Notes: generated by a model from the letters alone, not told the origin. DNA of 64,000 bases from Agrypnia vestita (GCA_016648135.1 JADDOH010000133.1:62001-126000), one strand, 5' to 3'. Shown: positions 42,301 through 53,984, counted from the first letter of the stretch. Numbers and translations: made by a program.

Positions 42301-42945
42301 TTGATAAATTTCTGTATTTTATTTGTCGATAACGATTTGTCGAAAATAATAAGTAAAAATATTCCTCGTTCAATTCAGCCGGCTTTTTATACTAGTAATA
42401 AATTTAAAAAAAAATGCATACTTTTAAACAAAGACAACTATGATCCTATCATTAAATCAGGAGTGTATGAGCTTAGTTGTAACAATTGTGATCATATTTA
42501 TATTGGGAAAAAAAAAATTAGGGTTAAAAAAAAAACTAAAGTTTTAACTAGCAACGTTGTGTCGGAAACATTGCTAGTTAAAGCTTTGATATATTCTCGT
42601 ATTCATATTAACATTAATTTAATATTAATACAGGCATAAAATGTTTACATATATAAGACACAACAGATAAATAAAAAAAGTGTCAATATTAATTCAAATA
42701 TAATAAATAACCCGACAAACCTCACTATTGAATATATTTCCACTAAGAATCCATCCCCTTCCGATGACATTCCCTAAGGAACATCTCCAACCCCTCCTGC
42801 CCTACCCTCCCCTTCGCCTAACACACTTGCATGGTTTATCTATATTTCAATTTTAGTACATAAACAATCCTGAAAAAGAGAACATTGTCCTCGAAACATG
42901 TAGATTTATATCTAATAAAGTGGTGAAAGCAAAGTGATTTGTATA
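42301..42945 (+). pseudogene. Penelope-like element 3' part with GIY-YIG motif
   Basis: The frame 42301-42639 reads NIPRSIQPAFYTSNKFKKK then SGVYELSCNNCDHIYIG. The GVY (42461-42469) and YIG (42500-42508) blocks and the two cysteines between are the start of the GIY-YIG endonuclease domain that follows the reverse transcriptase in Penelope-like elements. After it the frame degrades in A-rich slippage, so the catalytic C-terminal part is lost. The 3' UTR runs to 42941 and holds the terminal motif CTGAAAAAGAG, GTCCTCGAAACATG (42870-42897), then hairpin TAGAT/ATCTA and CTAATAAAGTGGTGAAAGC. Sister 3' end at 58006-58374. A TA element (42946-43481) interrupts it at its last bases. Confidence 0.85.
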
Positions 42946-43481
42946 CAGGGTTATTTGTAAAACATTAATAACCTCGCAGGACTATATTCCTGCCTTGATT
43001 ATGAGTCGAAAATGTTTAAGCTATTATGACCTAATATCAATAGTTCAGGAGATATGCGACATCAAAGTTTGCATTCTTTTTTCAATATTTCTAGCTTATT
43101 TTTTGTAAAACGTTGGACAATCATTACAGTAACTTATATCGAATATGAAAAATTTATTCCCTTTAATACAAGTGAAATAAAAAGTAAAAATCTTCGAATT
43201 CCAATTAGAAAACATTCCAATTGGAATTTTTTCAGGGTTATCATTTTATTTAACTTGTATTGAAACGAATGAATTTTTCGTAATTAATATGAGTTACTGT
43301 AATGATAGTCCAACGTTTTACAAAAAATAAGTCAAAAATATTGAAAAAAAAATGCAAACTTTGATGTCGCATATCTCCATAACTATTGATATTAGGTAAT
43401 AATAGCTTGAAAATTTTCGACTCATAATCAAGGCAGGAATATAGTCCTGCGAGGATATAATATGTTTTACAAATAAACCTG
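42946..43481. mobile_element. 536-bp TA-flanked foldback element
   Basis: Ends CAGGGTTATTTGTAAAACAT and its inverse ATGTTTTACAAATAAACCTG, with TA outside at 42944-42945 and 43482-43483. Inverted arms extend some 240 bp each: CCTCGCAGGACTATATTCCT, GATTATGAGTCGAAAATGTT and GCGACATCAAAGTTTGCA all recur inverted at 43350-43460. TA target and CAGGGT-like ends suggest a Tc1/mariner-type non-autonomous element. It inserted into the PLE 3' end. The frames 43054-43263 and 43318-43530 are internal to the arms. Confidence 0.85.
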
Positions 43482-43499
43482 TATATATTAAAGAAAACA

Positions 43500-43945
43500 C
43501 ATTATTATTGTAAAGTTGCAATTTCACCACGGCAGTCTCGTAACTAGACTCTTCTCTTCATTTCGCGATTTTTTTGTATCCATTCCCTCGTATCTTTCAT
43601 TCATAAATATATACTGGAGGTCCAATAAGGAAGTCCACGAAGCATATTTAAAATATATAAAAAGGGTACTCCCGAAGGACTGTCGTGGCATTCGTTCCCG
43701 AGACGCCTGACACTGCTTCGGCATTCGACGTTGCCAGTGAATAAGCGAGGAGCGGTATAGAATCCGTTTTTGCTCGTTATTTTGTCGCCATGCATTTGCG
43801 GATGACGGGCCATAATGATGTTTGTGGAGATTATTATCGACCACAGATGTCATGCCCGCGGAAGCTCGAGTGATTATTTTTACAAAGAGTTCCTCGTTCC
43901 GAACCACTTTGCACCGTGACAACTGATGGAGATCTGACAATATCT
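43500..43945 (-). other. Unique island with the longest frame (138 codons)
   Basis: The minus frame 43524-43940 starts MSDLHQLSRCKVVRNEELFV and is charged and complex in composition (MPRQSFGSTLFIYFKY). The DNA is GC-richer (43640-43920) and has no second copy. No domain is recognised, no ribosomal, transposon or receptor motif is visible, and flanking splice sites are unclear. It could be a lineage-specific exon, an eroded element or a conserved noncoding block with a chance frame. The last is favoured because three overlapping frames are open. Confidence 0.3.
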
Positions 43946-44023
43946 TAATGAGATTGCCTAAATTAAAATCGTAAATAATATTTAATTTTGGAAGCTTTTT
44001 AATGGAATAGAATTGAATATTGA

Positions 44024-44580
44024 AAAAAGTAGCCCATAAAAACCAAGTTTTTATTATACTCCCTTTCTTTGTAAAATAAAACTACAATTAAAGACGAATT
44101 AAAACATATAACATAACACTAAACTTACAGTAATTTAATATATTTCTAAAATGTCAGATGTTTTGAGCTTTGATAAGGCACTTCATGCTTTGAAGATTAA
44201 ATTCTAAAAACATATGTCATTCAATTTAGATTTTCGAAATTCGTAGTGAAGTACCTATTATGTATACCGACGGAGTAATTCAAATTTAGAAAATATTCCG
44301 CTACGTTATCGGGCCGCCGTTGCTTGTAATCAAACTTTGGTAATGATTCCAATTTGAAAAACCCATTAAAATTTCTAATAACCTGAAATTATTATTTTTT
44401 TAACGAAAATTTGATAGATCTTCTTGATCGTCGCCAAGAGTCTGCTTGCAAAGTTTCAGCTCGATTGGATAACGGGAAAAGGGTTGAAAATCGATCCAAA
44501 GTTTTTTCGTCAGATAAGCAAACAAGATGACAAGTAGACAAGCAGACGTTACGAGTTAAAAGAAAGGGAGTAAAAATTAC
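44024..44580 (+). mobile_element. TIR element family D, copy 2
   Basis: About 85% identical by eye to 8069-8606 from AGTAGCCCATAAAAACCAAG to AAAGAAAGGGAGTAAAAATT. The intact TIRs are TACTCCCTTTCTTT and AAAGAAAGGGAGTA. The minus frame 44392-44613 is a by-product. Confidence 0.85.
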
Positions 44581-44595
44581 CACGTACCTACCCCT

Positions 44596-44752
44596 GCGAC
44601 TTAAGTCGCCCAATGGACAAAACAGTGTTTTTCACACCGAGGGTTCCGAGTTCATGTATGTACTTTAATCAAGCTTGGGTGTTTTTGTGATGTTACAACT
44701 TCATAAATTGGGCCTCTTGGCCTGTTAAAGCGATTAAAAAAGAAATACTAGG
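44596..44752 (+). mobile_element. SINE family B, third copy
   Basis: Directly follows family D copy 2. Head eroded (CCCAATGGACAAAACAGTG, CCGAGGGTTCCGAG); body AATCAAGCTTGGGTGTTTTT, GTGATGTTACAACTTCAT and AATTGGGCCTCTTGGCCTG; A-rich tail at 44735-44750. Confidence 0.75.
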
Positions 44753-44759
44753 GGTTTTA

Positions 44760-45260
44760 AAAAATACTATTTTATTTCATTTCATCAGTACAATATTATA
44801 AGGTTTAACGGTCTATAAAATACTGTGAATTATCATCCATACACAGCATATTGGCTTTAATATACGTCAAAATCGATTTTAATTCTGTTTCTGCAAGGTT
44901 GAAAAGTGAGTGTAATATATACCAACTTTAAAACATGTCCCAATCATTCCGCACAGGACAACTACGCGCAGGACAAACGCCCGCCGACAACAATGCACAG
45001 TACAAAAGCAAACGAGGAATATTACCATGTACTTCAAATGAGAGTTTTTCGCAAAGCGAAAAAGTGAATCAAACTAAATATAATTCTTTGTGAATATAAC
45101 GGATATAAAGAAAACAATAATTTCCTCTCCTTAATATTTGAATCAATATTTTTAACACAAAGAGGGTGTACATTGTTAACGGACAAAATATCTTCCATTC
45201 TCATGATGAAATTCGACGTTTTTTTTAATGCGTGTCGTTGTTGACAAAAACTTTTAATGA
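44760..45260. other. AT-rich stretch, nothing recognised
   Basis: No ORF, repeat or structure that I can support. Confidence 0.5.
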
Positions 45261-45269
45261 TTTTAAAAA

Positions 45270-45690
45270 ATAAAATAACTAGTGTTTAACACCACTTAAT
45301 TAAGTTTAAACCAACTAGTGTCAACTCACAGCTGAGTCTTCATCAGGGCTCAGTATTAACTCAACAAAAACAGCATTACAAACAATCAAGAAAGCATTAA
45401 GGGAAGAAGAGACAGAATGTCAACTGTGGTGCGGGTTGGGTGAACGAGAGCAGGATGGTGGGTGTAGTTAATTGGAAGGGGAATATATCTAGAATTGGAC
45501 TATGCGATAAATCTAGTTGTTTATTAAGTAAATATTTTTAATACATTTTTAATGATTTTTTTTATTTCTAAGGCTTCTAAATTATTAAGACGTATGCCTA
45601 TGTCATTTCTATGAAGTAAATTTACAGCCGAAGATTGGTCAAATGCGTGTTTTTTTTCTATTAAATGAATTGCGAATTCTGACTATATAA
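45270..45690 (-). pseudogene. Penelope-like element C-terminus and 3' end
   Basis: Minus strand from 45682 to the stop at 45526-45524 is open: SEFAIHLIEKKHAF, then NLLHRNDIGIRLNNLEALEI and KKIIKNVLKIFT. The S.FA.HL...H and LN.LE.LEI blocks are the C-terminal end of the GIY-YIG region in Penelope-like elements. Upstream ITEHREL fits the R..EH block but stops intervene. The 3' UTR then leads to the terminal motif at 45346-45319 (CTGATGAAGACTCAGCTGTG then AGTTGACAC, with GAAAC mutated to GACAC) and TTAAGTGGTGTTAAACAC. The terminal unit is the same as in the palindrome 19006-19236. Confidence 0.85.
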
Positions 45691-45884
45691 GTTTTTTTGA
45701 CTTTTTGACTATATGGGTTCTATCTTTTTTAACTCTCTATGTTCAGTTATTGACGGAATTAAGATTTTTTAAAAATTTTTTAAAAAAGTTCAAGTTAATT
45801 ATCCCAGCCCAGGTTATACACAATTTTTATAGAAATCTGACAAGAAACACGGGAAATACGGGATGATACCTAAAAAACTCGTAA

Positions 45885-46215
45885 ATACATAGAGAGCCAG
45901 CTCACAATACTTACTACAGGTAGTTTCCTGACTAAATTATGAGTCTAAAATGTTCACTAGCTTACTGTTCAAAATTCACTCGCTTACAACTCAAATAAAA
46001 TATTGAACACCTTTCAGAAATTTAAAGCAGAAATTGTTTGCCAGGTTTTAATCCATTTATTTGACTAGTCTTAAATCTAATGATAGAATTTTTATGGAAG
46101 ATAAGTAAGAAATATAGAAAAAATTGCAAACTTTGAAGTCACTTATTTATATAAGTTTTGATGTTAAAACATAGATTTTCAAGCATTTTATAATTCAATC
46201 CTTAATCTACCTGTA
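45885..46215. mobile_element. Diverged foldback element related to 42946-43481
   Basis: Contains AAATTATGAGTCTAAAATGT on the left and AAAAAATTGCAAACTTTGA then AACATAGATTTTCAAGCAT on the right, matching arms of the TA foldback element. Ends are too eroded to set a target site. Confidence 0.5.
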
Positions 46216-46219
46216 AATT

Positions 46220-49200
46220 CAGTAGACTGTAGATCTCTTACATTGCTAATTTATAAATAAAACTTATATACATCGAATTTTTTATAAAGTTTTGTTTTGA
46301 GGTTTCCTGCTGACTAAAAAAGTGCATTGAAATATTCCGATTGCACCACCCTGTGCAGTTTTTTGGATAAATTAAATGGAAGAATTTCTCATCGAATCCC
46401 CATTGATTGCTTTATGGGGCATTCCACTTGCTTGATTTACGTAAAATAATCATTGTCAAATGCAGACCAAGATGTTATATAAGGTAAGGTTGTAACTGAA
46501 TGAAGAATATAATAATAAATTCGCCAGGAACCGAAGAAGGCACACGCGGAGGATTCTAATCCTGCCCTGTAGCGTATTTGTAGCGTAGAAGAAAGATAAT
46601 TTGTGTAAGGTTAGTTATTGAATATTGAAAAGAAATAGTTAGGAGAACTTACTCAATTAATGGAATAAAAAATTCAATGTAGCTTCGCTTTATTACAAAT
46701 GTAACCTGATTTAAACACAATTCGTAAAAAATTCAAAAACTTTTACGTGTCGCGTTTCCACGAAGCCATGTTGTGAACGATGATTAATTGCGTATTCCTT
46801 CCATGCTCTGTGAATATACGGCGCAAGTTAAACCTAGTTCATATCCTCTGAGTAGTATGTAATTCGTTGTAAAATACTGAACTCATTTTTAAAACAAAGG
46901 TGTACCACGTGAGGTCTCCACCGCACCGCATGTGTGTGTGTCTGTGTGTGCAGGGACGTCACGTGGGCACAGGCAAAAAATGTTGTACGCTTTGAGTATA
47001 TACAATCTATAGAGGGATAACTAAACATTTTACCAAACCTGTATGCGTGGTAAAATAGAGGTTTCTCAGTTTAAATAATATAATAATACATGAGAAAAAA
47101 AGGGACAAAACCCGGTCGGGTACGTCTTTAATTGCTTTGTATACGTTTTCCTGCCATCATAGTTACGAATGAGGGCACAAAGTCAGTAAAGGTGTCAAAT
47201 TTGTCCTCCGTATTTTGGATAATAATTGTGTATTTAATAGCCCTTTTTTAGCACGTTTCAGAAACGAATTGTCCAGTCTCAACAAATGACCACGCTTCCT
47301 TTGAAAAAATTTTTACAAGTTTCGAAATAATATGGTCTCTATAGTTTGTAAATACTGTAAGGTGGTGCGTAAGGGCGGCAAATTTCAAGGGACAAAAGTA
47401 AAAACAACTTTAGAAATATGGAGAAAAAAAAATTCAGCCAAAAAATCCAAAAAAGGTGTTTTGAAAAAATATCAACGGGCAAGGCACATGAAATTTTTTG
47501 CATTAAGCAATTGGCGGCAGCATTGCCTTGAAGTAAACCAGATTGAAAAAGTTTTAAAGTACATTACGATTTATTTTAAAGGACAAAGATAAAACTGCAT
47601 AATCAACAGCGCTTCCAAATGCATTCACCAAAATAATCAAGAACGATGATTGCTGGTACGGTTTATTTCCAACTGTTATTGAATTTTTTCTGATTTAACA
47701 TTTGAATGGCAGATTTCAAAAATCATCAAACGCACGATTCTACAAGAGTGATTTGATATGATTTTATTATTTAACTTTGCTGCTAAAGTATTATTTGAAG
47801 ATATATCGAAAAATAATAATTTTAGATAAATTTTTCTTTATTAAGTATAAATATAAAACAAGATACAACAATATTAATTTAAAAATAATGAGCAGGTTGA
47901 CTTAAATATAATTTAGTTTTTTTTTTAAATACTAATTCGAAGCTTTGAAATTAAAGCGTAAGAGGGTATGAATAATGAAATACTACAAATTATTGAAACG
48001 AACCATACCATCTTCAGCCAAATCATAAATTTTGTATTGCGATTATTTTATTAACACAACAAAAAAATTTACTATAGCAGCGTTGCTAACTCAAAACTGA
48101 TAAAAGTATATTTTTAACTGTCCATCAATTTTAAATAATTTTTTGTGATGAATTCATCTCATGAAAAATATTCGAAGAACAATAAAAAATACCAGGGGCC
48201 TAATTTAATTTTTTTTTAATTGTCACTTTATTTGGGGACGTCACTGTGTGTAGTAAAATAATGTACTACAGCCCCCACACTGGCTGTATTGACCGAGATC
48301 TGTCTCTCCAGCCTCCAGAAGTACCTATTTATATTAAAATATTTTTATTAATGGTTTACGGATTCGCGGAATACTTTAAATGATTTTTAAAAGATTGTTA
48401 TTTCAGAAACCTTTTTAGATTTGCTTTGATAAATAAGTAATGAAGATTTTGTTGGTTTTCAATTAAGTGTTGGCCGAAAAAATATCCGTTTTGTGATTTA
48501 GCAAGGGGCATCAATGAAATCATTTAGACATTATTATTTGGCCTCCTTAAAAATACAAAACGGAATTATTACTAATTAAAATAATTTCTCACGAGATTTC
48601 TTAGTGTTGATAAAAATTTCCTTCTCACCAGCAATAAATTAGTAAAAATTATTCAAAAATAATTATAAATCTTTTCTTCTTTATTATTTTTACGCTTTTC
48701 GTACATATGTGGTATTTTGAGTTTCATTCAAATAAATCAAATGAATTTTAGAACTTAGAATCATTTGATTAAAGATGATAAATCGATATAATAAATTATG
48801 TATGTCATCATTACAGTCGTTAGACATATTTATGTGTTAAATGAAAAGGATGTATACGGTTCGTATAAAATATCCGTATTATTTAACTCATAAATGTGTA
48901 TTATGATAAAAATGTCGGTTTGCTTGGCTTACATGTAAATGTTGGTTTTACTTCACATTATTTGATGTCGTCAGAAATGAGTTAAAGATGTAAAAATTAC
49001 CAAAATCTCACAAATAACCAAATAAAATTACCCTTCTAACAAAATTAATCTGGATGGCGAAAATATAGGGCAGATATGGGAGCTATTGCTCATAAAACTG
49101 TATATTATTGTCACGAAATCGTGGCTATGGGAGGAAAATGACAGATTTAAAATTAATTATCTATTTATCTTTTCACCAGTCACCGGACCTGAATTTAATC

Positions 49201-49320
49201 TGGGCACCGTTCTTGAATATACATCAATTTCTTAATTCACTCTAATTACCACTCCTGAATAACTTGACTCTGATACGCTGATGCACGTTGCTTAAATCGT
49301 TCAGATTCGCACTAGAAAAC
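46220..49320. other. Long AT-rich stretch without recognised gene
   Basis: 46900-46960 has a GT-rich microsatellite. The 86-codon plus frame 47332-47592 (MVSIVCKYCKVVRKGGKFQG and onward) is very lysine-rich and has a CxxC, but no domain is recognisable. Other frames are negligible. Confidence 0.45.
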
Positions 49321-49329
49321 TTCCCGCTT

Positions 49330-49990
49330 GCCGGTAGATATTTTCGTGTTTTATTTCTCGTCGATTACCCTTAATTCGCTGTCGTCGTTGTTATCTCTGG
49401 CTTTCACTAAACATCAAAACAAAAGTGTTCACGCAGCGGGCGTGACAATCTCTTATATAGTAAATGTTCTTTCGCGATGTTTTCAGAATCAGGTTGTCCC
49501 AGATATTTCTGGTAATTTTCAATTTATTGTTAAATGGTGTAGAGTGCTGTAAAATCGTCGATTGCGTGCAAATCTTTCTGCTTCTTCCATCTCGTGACAT
49601 TGTAAATAAGTACATTTATTACAATTAATAGAATACATTTATTACAAACCTTCCCTAGAAAAGTCAAGATAAAGTATAAGCGAAGGGTCGCTGTCAATTC
49701 CCGAGCACCGCCGAAGAGTTAACATCCCTCGCACCGCCGGACTTGGGTAATCCGATCCTCGTTTTTCGAATAATTATTATTATAGTCAGGGTTTCGGTGA
49801 GCAGGTGCTACTTCGATCGCCGCTATTTATCTGGCATTACCAGCGGATGAGCCCTTCAATCTATCAACTTTCGCTGGCCCACTGCTCCTAACGGCGGGGT
49901 TGTCCCTACCCCGGATGAAATATTAAGGGGGCGGCTGTGCGCGTTCATTACCGGCCGGCGATCTCGAACATCTCCACTAAGTACATTAAG
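49330..49990. promoter_or_regulatory. Non-repetitive GC-richer island 5
   Basis: 49670-49990 is the largest GC-richer unique block right of 36 kb: CCCGAGCACCGCCGAAGAG, CTCGCACCGCCGGACTTGG, TTCATTACCGGCCGGCGATC. Two CACCGCCG words lie 38 bp apart. The frames 49328-49552 and 49391-49615 overlap on opposite strands. Enhancer-like by inference. Confidence 0.3.
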
Positions 49991-49999
49991 TTTTCGCCG

Positions 50000-51640
50000 A
50001 CAACAGCTGAAGTGAAATGACTAAATAGAACTAGAACAAAGATAGTTTGTTTAACAAAGTTTGGCTCTCGAGATCGCGACTTGAATAAAAATGATGTCCT
50101 ATTAACAGGGTATAATATATAGCATATCTATAAAAAATAAGTGAAATCAATTAAAACGATATTTAACTGTAAAATAATGATCATTTTAGTTACTTTACTG
50201 ATTAATTAGTATCAAATCTAGCTTTTGAATGGTAAAAAAAAATTTCTTTCAGTATCATCTATGTAAAAACGTCAAGCACTAATGCCTCTAAGATACTAAA
50301 CTAGATGGCGCTATTTTCTTTAGCAGCCTTCACTCACGATCGAAATATATATCTATATAGTATTTTCCAAATAACAATACTCTGTGCATTTTTTCGTGAA
50401 TACCTGCACATTTGCCAAACGTTGTAGTCAAAAAACTTATTTACAAAAAAATATATATAAAATTTTACGCAAGGGAATAGTGTAAATATAGGCATATTGC
50501 GTTTTAAACTTATGTAAAAAACTACTAAATGTTATAAAACTGAAAATCAAACATGTAAAAGAACGTCATCTTTCATAAATAAATAAATTCCCTCTTCAAG
50601 CGAAAGTTTCTCTTTGGAGAGGTACAGCAAAAAAGTATTAATTATAGATGTAATAGACTAGACTAAAAAAGTGTAATAAGCTGTATTGTAGGTATTAAAT
50701 TATAGGCTTATAGGTATTAAACAAATAAAAATTGATAAATTTTAGAATTACACTAATATTTTTAATGACTATATTTTTAGTAAGTACCTATACTAAATTT
50801 GTAAGATAAGGTTTTAATTATTTGCTACTTTTTAAATACTGATAAATTCTTCTATTTTAAACTGATCAGAGTAAAATTGATTAAATAAGTCAAAATTCTG
50901 AACTCTGAATTAGGCATAACAACATAATACTCGCCATTAAATTTGCGATATTCATGTTACTCTGTATTTGTAATTGTAACCAATTTTATTTTCTTGTTCA
51001 CCATTTGCACCATGTACAGTACATGCCTAATCGCCGTGCAGGATATGTGCTTATTCGTGATCATATTGCATTTATACATTAAATATATGCAAAATTCTAG
51101 AGCAGACCGAATGTTATTGGGATATAGGGCTGAGCATGAAATATTTGATGTTTGAAACTTATGCAGGTACTGAACGGTGTTATTTTCCTGTTCCCCCTCC
51201 CCCTTTCAATTACCCTTTCCTCTCCGTACCGCGTCCAGTTGATCGGCGACTCCAGATTCGGAAAAGTGCATATATTACACATACAAGTAATAAAAACAGT
51301 GAGATTCGTAGCCTACCTCGATAATTGTGTTGCAATTGTTGCAAAGTGGTGCAACGAGTGTATTTTGAATGGAGCTATATATGAATAATCTACAATACAG
51401 TCCATTTCATGGAAGCAGCGGAGACCAAAAAACATTTGGATTATTGGTGAACTTCCACATCCCTTCCAGTACCCTTGCTTACTTGTGTATTCAATAACAT
51501 GGCTATGGGAGACAAATGAAACACTCATTAATTAAAGTTTTATTTTACACCCAAAAAGTCACTAGACACAAAGATTTCTTTTCTCGAATATCTCACACAC
51601 ATATAATCCAATTCTTTAATTTGCTCTAATTATCTAGTCA
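50000..51640. other. AT-rich stretch, nothing firm
   Basis: 51100-51400 carries four overlapping frames of 61-78 codons on both strands. The sequence (TTCCTCTCCGTACCGCGTCC) is unique but unassigned. Confidence 0.4.
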
Positions 51641-51647
51641 CTCATCA

Positions 51648-52170
51648 TTGGAACACTTTTTAATACGCCGTTTCTATCGCATCGATCACTTTCGAGAATA
51701 TTCCACACAACTAAAATTAAATACAATAATTTTTATTCACAAAATATTAAGCGATAAAATGCCGAAATATTTTAACATAACACGGACATATATTTATAAG
51801 AATATATGTAGACATTGTATTTATAAGAAACGCAAACAAAATAATTATAACATAACACGGACATACATAGACATTGTATTTATAAGAAACGCAAACAAAA
51901 TAATTATCCCAAATAGAAAAACACACAAAACTGTATTTATTACAAGGGAATAAATGAGTATAATAGCCTGCCAGAAGGTGTGAGGAAGCTGAGAAGGATC
52001 GACATCTTCAAGCAAGAATATAAACGGCACATAACCATGGAAAATGTATGAAGAGAAATGTTATTTAATAAGTGTATAATAAATTTTATAAGGTTTATAA
52101 TAATAGGCAATGATAAACAATTATGTATCATTGACTAAATAAAGATATATAAATAAAAAAAATTAAAAAA
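51648..52170 (+). pseudogene. CR1/L2-like LINE 3' end
   Basis: Plus strand: QLKLNTIIFIHKILSDKMPK, YFNITRTYI, a 60-bp internal tandem (ATAACACGGACATA twice), then IIIPNRKTHKTVFI and, after a shift, NEYNSLPEGVRKLRRIDIFK then QEYKRHITMENV and stop at about 52050. YNSLP and the final FK block are the classic end of CR1/L2-type LINE ORF2. The 3' UTR has CATTGACTAAATAAAGATAT and a short A-rich tail at 52165. Sister copy, minus strand, 23313-23880. Confidence 0.85.
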
Positions 52171-52189
52171 GCTTTGCAAGTACTACGCC

Positions 52190-52450
52190 AGAATATTGTT
52201 CATTCGGTTAAACACGCGCTGGCCACACTGTTTCCCTTGTTTTATCGCTGGTAATGTCGCACTCGTCAAACGTCAAACAATGACTGTCTCGCGCGCGCTT
52301 GCATCCGCCCATTATACAAAACATATTTGTTTTCGAATGTTCGCGACCATTTTACACATTTATAGTATTCTCTCGACATTTCCAGTGTTTACTAGAATAT
52401 CCCAGTCGATTCCAACGTGTCATGGAGTGTCGAAGAAATTTCAGTAGCGC
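52190..52450 (+). promoter_or_regulatory. Promoter-like island
   Basis: Unique GC-richer patch with GTCAAACGTCAAAC, GACTGTCTCGCGCGCGCTTG and several CAGT words (TTTCCAGTGTTTAC, CCCAGTCG). GTCAAACGT is shared with the promoter candidates at 27.8 and 35.5 kb. No coding exon or donor assigned; the two plus frames (83 and 72 codons) are unrecognised. Confidence 0.3.
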
Positions 52451-52459
52451 GTTATTCCT

Positions 52460-53325
52460 TCCGATTACTACAATCTTATTTATTTTACAGTATTTTTTTA
52501 AATATATTTTGAATTAGGCATTATGTCATACATTACTGGCCCACTATACCCCCATCTTCCTTACTCGTTGTTAAAAAATCGGATTGAGAAAAAGTATTTC
52601 AAAAAGCATAATGAACTCGAAGAAAACGCCGAAATATGTTGAAATTATATTTTCATGAAATGTTTTTGAGATCGCGGCAGATGTTTAACAACTGGTTCGG
52701 AACATTTTATCTAAATCGTAATTCAGTTAGAAATACGAGATTCTCCATCTCGACTATATTATGAATTAAGTCAGTCGCTCCGTGATCCTAATTATACTTT
52801 CCCCCGGGATTTAATTGACTGAATGGTTCAGAAATTCTTTACAATATTTGCTCAAACCACTTACAGTTTGCTTAGTTTATTATTTCACCGGATACCGCAT
52901 TCATTCGTTCGCGGCAAAAATATTAAAAATAACATAAAAATATTTTCTATGTTTTTTATAGTATTCCATATTCGAAGAAGCCATGGAAGTTTTGAGTGCT
53001 TCATTAAATAGCTGTTATTATAAGGAAAGCGAGGGAAATAAATAAAACATACATTTGGAGAGCCTCGGAAGAAAATTAAACAAGATTTAATCAGAAAGTA
53101 TTGCGGAAAAATCCCGATTGTGGGATCCCGCAAACGAACTTATGATGAAAGAGTGAAACTAGCGAGTAAGCCGGAATAACTTAAGTGCTGAAGGTACTCC
53201 ACAGGGTGAGTGTAAACACTGCGTGTTCAAAAAAACACTTCTAAAAGTGACAAAAAATTAAGACTCCGATTATCGTGATAGGTGGATATGAAACATTAAT
53301 CTGGTATAAATGTTCTTAGGTTTTC
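52460..53325. other. AT-rich stretch, one donor-like site
   Basis: CACAGGGTGAGTGTAAAC near 53200 has a strong GTGAGT donor consensus, but the DNA upstream has no convincing exon. Frames 52823-53011 and 52885-53133 are antisense to each other and unassigned. Confidence 0.35.
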
Positions 53326-53329
53326 ACGG

Positions 53330-53660
53330 CCGTTTGGAATCTTCTGCGTATAGTTTTCTGGGATATTCTGCCGTGTATATGTGACCTCTCTGGCCGACGT
53401 TTCGGATCCCATTGCAATCCAGTACTTAACCCTCGACACGGTACTGCAATCCAGTACTTAACCCAACACAAACTTGGACACACCCTGACTTCGGTACGGT
53501 ATTACAAGGCAATATTTAACCTACACTTCAACATCCACCCATCACAACAGCCCTGATGATGGACCCTGCAATGGGATCCGAAACGTCGGCCAGAGAGGAC
53601 ACATATACACGGCAGAATATCCCAGAAAACTATACACAGAAGATTCTTCTGGTAGAGATC
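53330..53660. mobile_element. Penelope-type terminal palindrome 3
   Basis: Left arm 53345-53425 (TCTTCTGCGTATAGTTTTCT, GGGATATTCTGCCGTGTATA, TGGCCGACGTTTCGGATCCC) is inverted at 53562-53652. The plus copy keeps CTGATGATGGACCCTGCAAT and GGGATCCGAAACGTCGGCC (53553-53584), an exact CTGATGA...GAAAC with a GGA.CC stem. The minus copy keeps only the GAAAC side. The ~130-bp spacer includes two ATCCAGTACTTAACCC repeats. No coding sequence. Confidence 0.75.
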
Positions 53661-53984
53661 GGCAAGAGAAATGTGCAGCTGGTGGTGAAGTAGACATTGT
53701 TGAGATTATTTTTAAATAAACAAGATGTCACGTAGGTAGTAGCAAAAGCAGGGCAGTCAACTCAATTCAGTTTTGAACAGAAAATATTCGTGATGTTCAT
53801 AACGTTAACTTTACCTCCTTCTTTTTCTTCCTTGCACTGTTAAACTCATTGCCTAGGTAGGTTATTATATATTTCTCATTTTCAAGCTGTATCTTCTTCG
53901 TTCCGGATGCCGCTTTCATCTAAGCCGTTTCTCTGAAGGATTTTGGAGCATTGTGTATAATTAATAATTTAATTACCTAAAAAA

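Noticed and set aside
53195..53215. Exon ending at the GTGAGT near 53205
   Set aside because: The donor consensus is good, but no initiator, acceptor or open frame precedes it.
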